Shown piece after piece: positions 1 to 5,256 of a stretch of DNA of 5,357 nucleotides (positions are counted from its first letter, which is position 1; every line of letters starts with the position of its first letter). This DNA comes from an uncultured Polyangiaceae bacterium. Lineage in GTDB: Bacteria; Myxococcota_A; Polyangia; Polyangiales; Houyiibacteriaceae. The stretch lies in contig CAMYJN010000206.1 in assembly GCA_947258625.1 (NCBI GenBank), positions 1-5,357 of the forward strand. Direction: 5' to 3'. A program made the position numbers and the translations under genes. The notes beneath the pieces are model-generated. The model was not told where the DNA came from, searched no databases, and saw only the letters and a program-made list of their open reading frames with translations.

Positions 1-30
1 TTTTCCTTCGGGAACTGCCTCTACGACCAT
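1..30 (-). CDS. Partial CDS, N-terminus only (10 codons), product unknown
   Basis: An ATG on the minus strand at 30-28 opens a frame that stays open to the window edge, giving MVVEAVPEGK. A GAGG Shine-Dalgarno sequence lies 8 bases upstream (plus-strand 39-42), and a palindromic operator and possible promoter lie in front of that. This arrangement makes a real start likely, although ten residues cannot identify a family. The gene runs the same way as the ring-cleavage dioxygenase to its right, but it seems to have its own control region, so it need not be in the same transcript. The operator type suggests, but does not show, a role in steroid or lipid catabolism. Confidence 0.5.
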   Translation of the reverse strand, partial: MVVEAVPEGK

Positions 31-38
31 GCTTTGAA

Positions 39-42
39 CCTC
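39..42 (-). promoter_or_regulatory. Ribosome binding site of the left-edge gene
   Basis: GAGG on the minus strand, 8 bases before the ATG at 30-28. It is the main support for that start codon. Confidence 0.45.
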
Positions 43-46
43 GAAC

Positions 47-60
47 TAGAACGCGTTCTA
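47..60. promoter_or_regulatory. Perfect 14-bp palindrome, KstR-like TetR-family operator
   Basis: TAGAACGCGTTCTA is its own reverse complement over all 14 bases. It fits the published mycobacterial KstR motif, TnnAACnnGTTnnA, at every fixed position; KstR is the TetR-family repressor of cholesterol catabolism genes. The site begins 16 bases upstream of the start codon at 30, where a repressor would normally bind, and it overlaps the candidate -10 box. The palindrome is seen directly. KstR as the binding protein is inference, because other TetR regulators bind similar sites and no regulator gene is in view. I saw no second copy in the window. Confidence 0.6.
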
Positions 61-84
61 TCCCATCGAACACGCGCGGTCCAA
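55..84 (-). promoter_or_regulatory. Candidate sigma70-type promoter for the left-edge gene
   Basis: On the minus strand, TTGGAC (plus-strand 79-84) could be a -35 box and TAGAAC (55-60) a -10 box, with an 18-base spacer. Each matches the consensus at four of six positions. The -10 falls inside the palindrome, so a bound repressor would block polymerase. The match is modest and sigma preferences in this organism are unknown. Confidence 0.3.
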
Positions 85-94
85 TGGAGGCCGC

Positions 95-1015
95 TCAATC
101 GTTCTTGCTTCGGGCTTCTTTCGCTCGGCGGTACGCCTTGGTGAGGAGTTGTGGCGGGTGATGCCCCCATTCGCTCACCTTGCCGTGGACCGTGCTCTGC
201 CAGCCCTCTTCGATCTCGATGGCGCCGGCCCCGAACTCGAAGTGGAAACCCGACGGCGTGTATCCGTAGAATGAAAACATCTTGTCGTTCGGATGCCGGC
301 CAAGCGTCTGGTGAACCATGCCGCCCGAGAACAGAAAGCGGTCGTAACAACGGCCGACTTCGTCCATGGCCTTGGCCTGCACCATGAAGTGGTGAATGCG
401 CTTGAGCTGCCCTCCCCCGAATGCAAGCGAGTGATGTCGCGAATTGGCGTGCATGAAGGTCACGTTGATCTCGTGGCCGAAGTACTCGCAGCGAATGTAG
501 TCGCTGAGCTCGAGGCCAAACACGGTGGCGTAAAACTCCTCGTGCTTCTCGTCGTCTTTCGAGACGATGACGACGTGCCCGAAACCCTGTTCGTCCGCTA
601 CGAAACCCGAAGGGACGACTTCGGAGACGAAGGGTTCGGCCGCCATCTTGGGGCCGAAGAAGATCTCGATGGGATTCCCGGCCGGGTCACTCGTCCGAAC
701 GAGTACTTGCACGTTTCGCTCGGCCGCCTGTTCCGGGCTGCACTCGACGACCTCGTGCCCCGCGCTTCGGAGACGCTGCATGATCTCTTCGAGGTCCTTC
801 GGTCCTTCGACCTCCCAGCCCACCGCCGCGAGGTCGTCCGCTGGCCCTGGCTCGATGAAGAAGCGCTGCTGATAGTGATCCATTCGCAGAGAAAAACCGC
901 CGTCACCCCGCCGATTGACGACTTGGAGACCGAGGATTTTCGTTCCGAATTCCTCCCATGCCGAGAGGTCACTCACTTCGAAGACCAAGTATCCCGCTTG
1001 CTTCACCGCAGTCAT
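95..1015 (-). CDS. Type I extradiol ring-cleavage dioxygenase (BphC/HsaC-type, VOC fold)
   Basis: This 306-residue protein has the size and two-domain layout of Fe(II) extradiol dioxygenases that cut catechols next to the hydroxyls, such as 2,3-dihydroxybiphenyl 1,2-dioxygenase (BphC) and the steroid A-ring enzyme HsaC. The N-terminal VOC half (about 5-125) lacks metal ligands, as is usual. The C-terminal half carries His147, His209 and Glu260 as the metal triad, and His195, His241 and Tyr250 as active-site residues, almost the same numbering as BphC. Residues 239-260 (G-R-H to F-H-F-E) fit the extradiol PROSITE pattern. The start at 1015 is chosen over an upstream in-frame ATG at 1087 because GGAGG lies 8 bases before it and homology begins there. 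The protein is probably active and cytosolic. Its substrate is unknown: a steroid-derived catechol is attractive given the neighbours, but a biphenyl-like or other catechol is possible. Confidence 0.92.
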   Translation of the reverse strand: MTAVKQAGYLVFEVSDLSAWEEFGTKILGLQVVNRRGDGGFSLRMDHYQQRFFIEPGPADDLAAVGWEVEGPKDLEEIMQRLRSAGHEVVECSPEQAAERNVQVLVRTSDPAGNPIEIFFGPKMAAEPFVSEVVPSGFVADEQGFGHVVIVSKDDEKHEEFYATVFGLELSDYIRCEYFGHEINVTFMHANSRHHSLAFGGGQLKRIHHFMVQAKAMDEVGRCYDRFLFSGGMVHQTLGRHPNDKMFSFYGYTPSGFHFEFGAGAIEIEEGWQSTVHGKVSEWGHHPPQLLTKAYRRAKEARSKND

Positions 1016-1023
1016 TTGCCTTG

Positions 1024-1028
1024 CCTCC
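1024..1028 (-). promoter_or_regulatory. Ribosome binding site deciding the dioxygenase start
   Basis: GGAGG on the minus strand, 8 bases before the ATG at 1015-1013. It supports this start over the in-frame ATG at 1087, which would also overlap the divergent gene's start. Confidence 0.75.
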
Positions 1029-1063
1029 GGCGGGAGCATAGTACGGAGGCCCTGTCTGGCTAC

Positions 1064-1067
1064 GGAG
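1064..1067 (+). promoter_or_regulatory. Ribosome binding site of the EBP-like gene
   Basis: GGAG, 7 bases before the ATG at 1075. A TTG lies one codon upstream at 1072, but only 4 bases from this site, so the ATG is the better start. Confidence 0.65.
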
Positions 1068-1074
1068 AAAATTG

Positions 1075-1776
1075 ATGGAGTCCACAACAGAGCCGAGAGG
1101 GCTTGCGATCCCGACCGCTGCGGTCATCGGAATCGTCATCGTCACCGGCACGGCCTTTCACACCTGGCTGCACCAGCGCGTCTACGGCGTGTACAACCCG
1201 ACGCAAATCGGCCTGGCGTTCTTTCTCGTGATCAACGTGATGATCAACTGGTGGGAAATCGCTCTCATGGTTTGCCAGGATCAGATTCATGCCGAGTACG
1301 AGGCAATCAAAGAACCTTACCGCGGACGCGAGATGCAACGCATCGGAGAAGTCTTCGCTCGCCCCATTCCGCTTCTTCAGGTGCTCTCGTTCCGCCAATG
1401 GACGGCAATCTGGTCGAGCTACTCGCTCTTCGACCCGGGCTACTCCGACCGCCGTTCATTCGGCTACAACATCGACGTCGGAAACGGTTTCACCACGATC
1501 ATTCCGGCAACCGTGTTCGCCTTCGGCATGACGTTCGAGCTGATGCCCGCACGCTGGCTCGGCATCCTCGGCCTGATCATGTTCTGGCAGATGTTCTACG
1601 GAACCGCCGTCTACTTCTTTCAGTTCTTCAACAACGGCCGTCACAAGGGCCACTCTGTGAGAGACTTGCTGCTTTTCGTTGGAATCACGAACCTAATGTG
1701 GTTCGTGTTTCCGATCTGGGGGCTCTGCACGAGCGTTGAGCTCATCCTCGACGGCTCTTACGGGGTCTTTCGCTAG
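1075..1776 (+). CDS. Five-helix membrane protein, putative EXPERA/EBP-like sterol isomerase
   Basis: This 233-residue protein has five likely membrane helices (about 12-32, 44-66, 140-158, 160-183, 198-218), as in EBP, the eukaryotic delta8-delta7 sterol isomerase. Compared with human EBP from memory, three blocks align. In TM2, Glu61 falls on EBP Glu80. The stretch from Trp113 to Asp134 aligns without gaps, keeping Trp, Tyr, Asp, Tyr and Phe and placing Asp134 on Glu122. The stretch from Gln172 to Trp209 shares YG, YF, two Gly, Asn206 (Asn193) and Trp209 (Trp196). EBP His76 is replaced by Ile57, and the loop after TM2 is about 31 residues longer. It would act in the cytoplasmic membrane on a sterol double bond. 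The sterol-gene context supports this, but overall identity is low, and a TMEM97/TM6SF-type non-catalytic EXPERA protein is the main alternative. The gene itself is certain. Confidence 0.62.
   Translation: MESTTEPRGLAIPTAAVIGIVIVTGTAFHTWLHQRVYGVYNPTQIGLAFFLVINVMINWWEIALMVCQDQIHAEYEAIKEPYRGREMQRIGEVFARPIPLLQVLSFRQWTAIWSSYSLFDPGYSDRRSFGYNIDVGNGFTTIIPATVFAFGMTFELMPARWLGILGLIMFWQMFYGTAVYFFQFFNNGRHKGHSVRDLLLFVGITNLMWFVFPIWGLCTSVELILDGSYGVFR
1773..1776. other. Shared CTAG: overlapping convergent stop codons
   Basis: The palindrome CTAG supplies TAG to the plus-strand EBP-like gene (1774-1776) and TAG to the minus-strand flavoprotein gene (1775-1773). The two coding regions thus overlap tail to tail by four bases, with no room between them for an intergenic terminator. 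Confidence 0.95.
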
Positions 1777-3152
1777 AGGGGCCGCCGAGCTCCGGACTTC
1801 AGCATCATCTTCTGCATCTGTTTGAAGTCAGCGACGGCGTCCGTATGGTCGATGGAAAACGGATAGTCGGCGCCGATCGCGTGTGCGACGACGAGCCCCG
1901 ACATGAATGAGAGGTCGTGGCCGCCCTCCGGGGTGGTGAACGTTCCGCAGTAGTGGACCCCGTCCCTCCCTTGGAGATACCGCATCGATGACATGATGAT
2001 CAGGTTCTGGAGCGACACGCTGTGCGTCGGGTGCGGCAGTTCAATTCTCTTTTGAACTTTTTCGATGACCCGCTGAGAGTTGAAGGTGACCAGCATCGGC
2101 ACGCCTTTGTCTTTCGTGCTTGGGTTTTGCGCCGAAATCACAAACGTGCATTCGAGCGCGCCGGCCGCATTGATTTCCGAGTACGTGTTGAACTCGGAAA
2201 GAATTCGTTCCCGATGCTTGCCAGGCAAGATGCTGGTGTCGGAGTGCACGACGAAATTCGAAAACGCGGGATCGACGTCATCTACGTATTCTGCGTTGCC
2301 CAACAGGAGGCGCTGAAGCCAAGTGGGAGATTCGAGCGCGTTCAACACGGAGGTCGAATCGCAGGCGAAGACGACCTCGTCGGCCTCGTAGCGCCGGCCT
2401 TTCGAGTCCGCGATGAAAAATCGGCCATTTCGTCGCTCGACGCGGATGATCTCGTGATCGGTGTGCACCCGGTCCGAGAATCGCGCCGCCATTCGGTCGA
2501 AGACCTGCCGGGGAGCGCCTTGCCAGGTGCCCATCTGCGTCGGCTCTTCGAGCGGCACGATGCTCTCTAGCAAGGGCAGGATCACCGCCGGAACTCCGCG
2601 CATCGACGTCGTGATGAAGCTGGCACAATGGATAGGAACGAAAATCGTGTCCCAGAACGCACGAGAGATGCCGAAGAGCCTTGCCATCCAGTAGAGCGGA
2701 ATGAGGTTCAAAGGGTTGAAGTAGGAAAAGTGGTAGAGCGAGTGATGTCGGTCTTTAGGAAGGAAGAAGTCGTTCACCTTGCTGACGAACGCGACGAGCT
2801 TCTTCCATCTCCGGAACTCTGGGGCGAAGCGCTTTTGAATTCCCGTCTGTCCGTCTTGGCAAAAGTGCCCCTCCAGTGTCTGGACGAAATAGGAAATCGG
2901 AAGCGTTTCGATTCCCACGCCGAGCTCGTCGAGAAGCAGCTCGTAGTTGTGGTAGTACATCTGCGGCCAGGCGACGACGAGCAAAGGGGAGTCGACGTGA
3001 CCGCCGTCCACGTTCCATCGAAACGTCTTCGCATTGCCGCCGAGCGCTGAGCCCTTTTCGAAGAGATCGACTTCATAGCCTGCGCGGTGAAGCGCCCAGG
3101 CTGCGCCGACGCCCGCGATACCCCCTCCAACGACCGCGATATGCTTGGTCAT
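1773..3152 (-). CDS. FAD-dependent oxidoreductase (amine-oxidase/COG2907-like), possible sterol reductase or desaturase
   Basis: This 459-residue flavoprotein opens with a Rossmann dinucleotide fold: beta strand IAVVGGGIAG with GxGxxG at 9-14, an acidic Glu32 ending the second strand, and LGGNAKTF at 37-44, typical of the amine oxidase/phytoene desaturase superfamily. The GGHVDSP block and the ELGVGIETLP block resemble predicted NAD/FAD-binding proteins of the COG2907 kind. A C-terminal FAD-contact segment, YCGTF then HDLSFMSG (401-419), closes the fold. A fairly hydrophobic middle part (about 140-185) could lie on the membrane. It is the last gene of the minus-strand unit, 23 bases after the serine hydrolase. 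Substrate is not known. Context makes saturation or introduction of a sterol double bond (C14 or side chain) a reasonable guess. The related superfamily also holds carotenoid and amine enzymes. Confidence 0.88.
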   Translation of the reverse strand: MTKHIAVVGGGIAGVGAAWALHRAGYEVDLFEKGSALGGNAKTFRWNVDGGHVDSPLLVVAWPQMYYHNYELLLDELGVGIETLPISYFVQTLEGHFCQDGQTGIQKRFAPEFRRWKKLVAFVSKVNDFFLPKDRHHSLYHFSYFNPLNLIPLYWMARLFGISRAFWDTIFVPIHCASFITTSMRGVPAVILPLLESIVPLEEPTQMGTWQGAPRQVFDRMAARFSDRVHTDHEIIRVERRNGRFFIADSKGRRYEADEVVFACDSTSVLNALESPTWLQRLLLGNAEYVDDVDPAFSNFVVHSDTSILPGKHRERILSEFNTYSEINAAGALECTFVISAQNPSTKDKGVPMLVTFNSQRVIEKVQKRIELPHPTHSVSLQNLIIMSSMRYLQGRDGVHYCGTFTTPEGGHDLSFMSGLVVAHAIGADYPFSIDHTDAVADFKQMQKMMLKSGARRPL

Positions 3153-3175
3153 GCCGCCCTTCCCATCTTCATTCG

Positions 3176-4420
3176 CTACGAGCGTTTCGGCACCAAGTCG
3201 ACGATCGGTCCGTGGCGCAGAGTATGCCAGAGCCCCTTGTAGATGCCGAGCGACTCATAGACCGCGGCGGTCATCATGACCGTGCGTGTCTGCCCGATGA
3301 TCGTGAGCGGGAAGCCGCTGTGCAGGAACGCAAACGAGAGTTTGTGCTCGGGGTTGGCCCAGCCACCGGCGCCCCCGAGGCCAAAATGCCCAAACGCCGC
3401 GGGGACATCCAGAAGAAAGGCGTCGGTTCGGTGGTAGCCAAGCTTCCAATGAAGGGGATAGATGGCCACGCGGTCCGCACGTTTCGTCTGGACCTCCGAT
3501 GCCTTTTGGATGACCTCTTCGGAAACCAGCCGAACGCCGCCAAGCTCGCCCCCCATGGAAAGTAGGGCGTACATCTTCGCAAGCGAACGCGCGGTCGCAA
3601 CCCCGTTCAGGGCGGGCAAGCAAGCGTTCCAAAACGCAGGGTGTGCAAAGAGCCCTTTGGCGTTTCGTGGGGTGAGGCCACGGCGGCAGAGGTCTCGCAT
3701 CTTCTTGGAGCGAACCCAGAACGGAACCCGGTAATCGGTGGAGAGCGGCTTGGCGTCGGTTCGCTGAAGCTCGGGCAATCCAACGAAATCCGGGATGCGA
3801 TCCATCTGGGCGTCAGCGCCACCAATGTAGAGGCCGTCGAGCTGGAGCGGTTTGACGATGCGCTGGGCGATGAAATCAGACACCGTCAGGCCAGAAATCC
3901 GTCGAATCAGCTCGCCGACGAGCCAGCCAAAGGTGACCGCCTGATACGCATTGGCCGTTCCGGGGTGGAAGTCCGGCTCCGCCTTGGCGAGGCGGGAGAC
4001 GATCAGGTCCCAATCGAGGATTTCCGGCAGCTTCTCGATGAGATGAACCAGCTTGTGGAGGCCTGCCTGGTGAGACAGCAACTGGCGAACCGTGATCTGT
4101 TGCTTCCCGTTGCAACCGAACTCGGGCCAGTACTCGGCGACCGGCGCTTCGTAGTCAATCAAGCCGTCCGTGGCGAGCATGTGGACCGCGGTCGACGTGA
4201 TCCCCTTCGTGCCCGAGTAACAAATCGACATCGTGTCGCGCCGCCAGGCCGTGCCATCCTTGCGCGCGCGGCCGCCCCAGATGTCCACGACGGGCTTGCC
4301 CTCGAGGAACACCGCCGCTGCGGCGCCTCCGCCGTAGTGCTTGATTTGCTTGCGCATGAGCTTCGCGACCGGCTCGAATCGCGGTTCGTATGCGCCGTGG
4401 ATCTCAATCTTCGTGTACAT
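3176..4420 (-). CDS. Serine hydrolase, beta-lactamase fold (family VIII esterase/class C-like)
   Basis: This 414-residue protein carries the signature of penicillin-binding/beta-lactamase-fold hydrolases. The nucleophile motif S-x-x-K is Ser69-Gly-Thr-Lys72, the catalytic Tyr159 lies in NAYQAVTFGW, and an HxG box (His345-Phe-Gly347 within GHFGLGGAGGW) stands in for the KTG motif. Family VIII carboxylesterases such as EstB, LipE/LipL-like proteins and eukaryotic LACTB relatives share this set. I see no signal peptide, so a cytosolic esterase is likelier than a secreted beta-lactamase. The start at 4420 has AGAGG close in front and an AGGT slightly further upstream. It lies 26 bases downstream of the cycloisomerase stop and 23 bases before the flavoprotein start, so it is almost surely co-transcribed with them. 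Hydrolysis or transfer of an acyl group on the sterol 3-hydroxyl would suit the context but is speculation. Confidence 0.9.
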   Translation of the reverse strand: MYTKIEIHGAYEPRFEPVAKLMRKQIKHYGGGAAAAVFLEGKPVVDIWGGRARKDGTAWRRDTMSICYSGTKGITSTAVHMLATDGLIDYEAPVAEYWPEFGCNGKQQITVRQLLSHQAGLHKLVHLIEKLPEILDWDLIVSRLAKAEPDFHPGTANAYQAVTFGWLVGELIRRISGLTVSDFIAQRIVKPLQLDGLYIGGADAQMDRIPDFVGLPELQRTDAKPLSTDYRVPFWVRSKKMRDLCRRGLTPRNAKGLFAHPAFWNACLPALNGVATARSLAKMYALLSMGGELGGVRLVSEEVIQKASEVQTKRADRVAIYPLHWKLGYHRTDAFLLDVPAAFGHFGLGGAGGWANPEHKLSFAFLHSGFPLTIIGQTRTVMMTAAVYESLGIYKGLWHTLRHGPIVDLVPKRS

Positions 4421-4446
4421 CGCCTCTACCTGCCTAGCTCAGCCCA

Positions 4447-5256
4447 CTAGATCGGTCCAAAGATCGCAGCAGCGAAGTCCAATAGGAACATCATGATCAG
4501 GCCCGCGGTGCAAGCTGCCGCAGCGGTGCTAGGCAGGCTCCAATTCGCTTCGCGTCGTTCGTCGAGCTGATAGAAAATCGGGAAGCTAGCCACGAAATAG
4601 AGCGAGTAGAAGAGCGAGCCATACGCAAGCATGCGCTCCATGTCTTTGTAGTAGAACTGGTTTTCGAGCCAGGGGTTTGCCATCGCCTTGGTTTCCATCC
4701 AGGCCCAGAAATATGCGACGATGACGAGCAACACGGGCCAGAGGAGCGCGCCGATGGGAAGCCGAGAAGTGCGAATGCGGCGAAGCACGATGACGGCGGT
4801 GGTGTGATAGGTGAGGAAATAGGCCTGCGTGAGCAGGTACATGATCAGCGGGACCCGTTGCTCGCCCGAACCGACGAGCGTCGAATCAAAGTTGAGCTCG
4901 ATCATCGGGTAGTCGTAAACCATTCCGAGAACATCGAAGAAGTACTCCGTCCCGAAGTAGTTCGCGGTGAAGTTGAAGATGGCAATGTAGAGGTTCGCCT
5001 TGAACCAATAGGTTTGGTACCAGCGCCGGCCGAGCGGTTTCTCGTCGCGGATCAAGGCAGGGACCGCCACCAGGGGCAGCGCGACGGCGACACCGACCGC
5101 CATGAAACCCCACTCGCCCAGCCGATCGGTGACACCGAGCCCCATCACGAGACCCATCATCGTCATCCATACCGGCGAGTATGCGAGAAAGAACTTTTCG
5201 CCCCATGCCTTGCTTGGGTTCGCGGAGAACCAACGCGGAACGGCGTGGCTGATCAT
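4447..5256 (-). CDS. Cycloeucalenol cycloisomerase homologue (cyclopropyl sterol ring opening)
   Basis: This 269-residue, mostly hydrophobic protein (about seven helices near 22-42, 49-69, 87-107, 135-158, 168-188, 209-229, 245-265) resembles plant CPI1, about 280 residues, along its whole length. Shared blocks, recalled from the plant protein, are ANPSKxWGExFF (12-23), YWxKANLxI (83-91), NYFxTxYFFxVLG (99-111), FLxYH (147-151) with LRRxR, ETxAxAN (188-194), LFYxxYFxxSFPxF (215-228) and a closing FGPI. In plants CPI1 isomerises cycloeucalenol to obtusifoliol, opening the 9,19-cyclopropane ring before CYP51 acts. The ATG at 5256 is forced: the frame meets a stop 24 codons upstream with no other usual start. 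It overlaps the preceding CYP51-like gene by ATGA, implying translational coupling. The natural substrate may be cycloartenol or a 4-methyl derivative. Membrane location is expected. Confidence 0.88.
   Translation of the reverse strand: MISHAVPRWFSANPSKAWGEKFFLAYSPVWMTMMGLVMGLGVTDRLGEWGFMAVGVAVALPLVAVPALIRDEKPLGRRWYQTYWFKANLYIAIFNFTANYFGTEYFFDVLGMVYDYPMIELNFDSTLVGSGEQRVPLIMYLLTQAYFLTYHTTAVIVLRRIRTSRLPIGALLWPVLLVIVAYFWAWMETKAMANPWLENQFYYKDMERMLAYGSLFYSLYFVASFPIFYQLDERREANWSLPSTAAAACTAGLIMMFLLDFAAAIFGPI

Larger units (their letters stand above)
1016..1074. promoter_or_regulatory. 59-bp divergent intergenic region
   Basis: This short gap separates the starts of the dioxygenase (minus) and the EBP-like gene (plus), so both promoters must lie here or inside the opposing coding ends. 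A TACTAT that could be a -10 box for the dioxygenase lies on the minus strand at 1038-1043, but no convincing -35 accompanies it. No palindrome like the one at 47-60 is present. Two ribosome binding sites occupy much of the gap. Confidence 0.4.

Noticed and set aside
293..1075. Long plus-strand open frame opposite the dioxygenase gene
   Set aside because: It is antisense to a gene with a complete set of catalytic motifs; its translation is rich in Arg, Asp and Val with no recognisable domain, as expected from the complement of GC-rich coding sequence.
1016..1087. N-terminal extension of the dioxygenase to the in-frame ATG at 1087
   Set aside because: It would add 24 residues not found in the family, overlap the divergent gene's start, and ignore the GGAGG placed 8 bases before the ATG at 1015.
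3176..4420. Antibiotic-resistance beta-lactamase
   Set aside because: The fold motifs are shared, but there is no signal peptide and the middle and end of the protein resemble family VIII esterases; the operon context is metabolic.
3641..4450. 269-codon plus-strand open frame opposite the serine hydrolase gene
   Set aside because: It lies wholly over a gene whose S-x-x-K, Tyr and HxG motifs are clear; composition is that of an antisense shadow, and no ribosome binding site or family match was seen.
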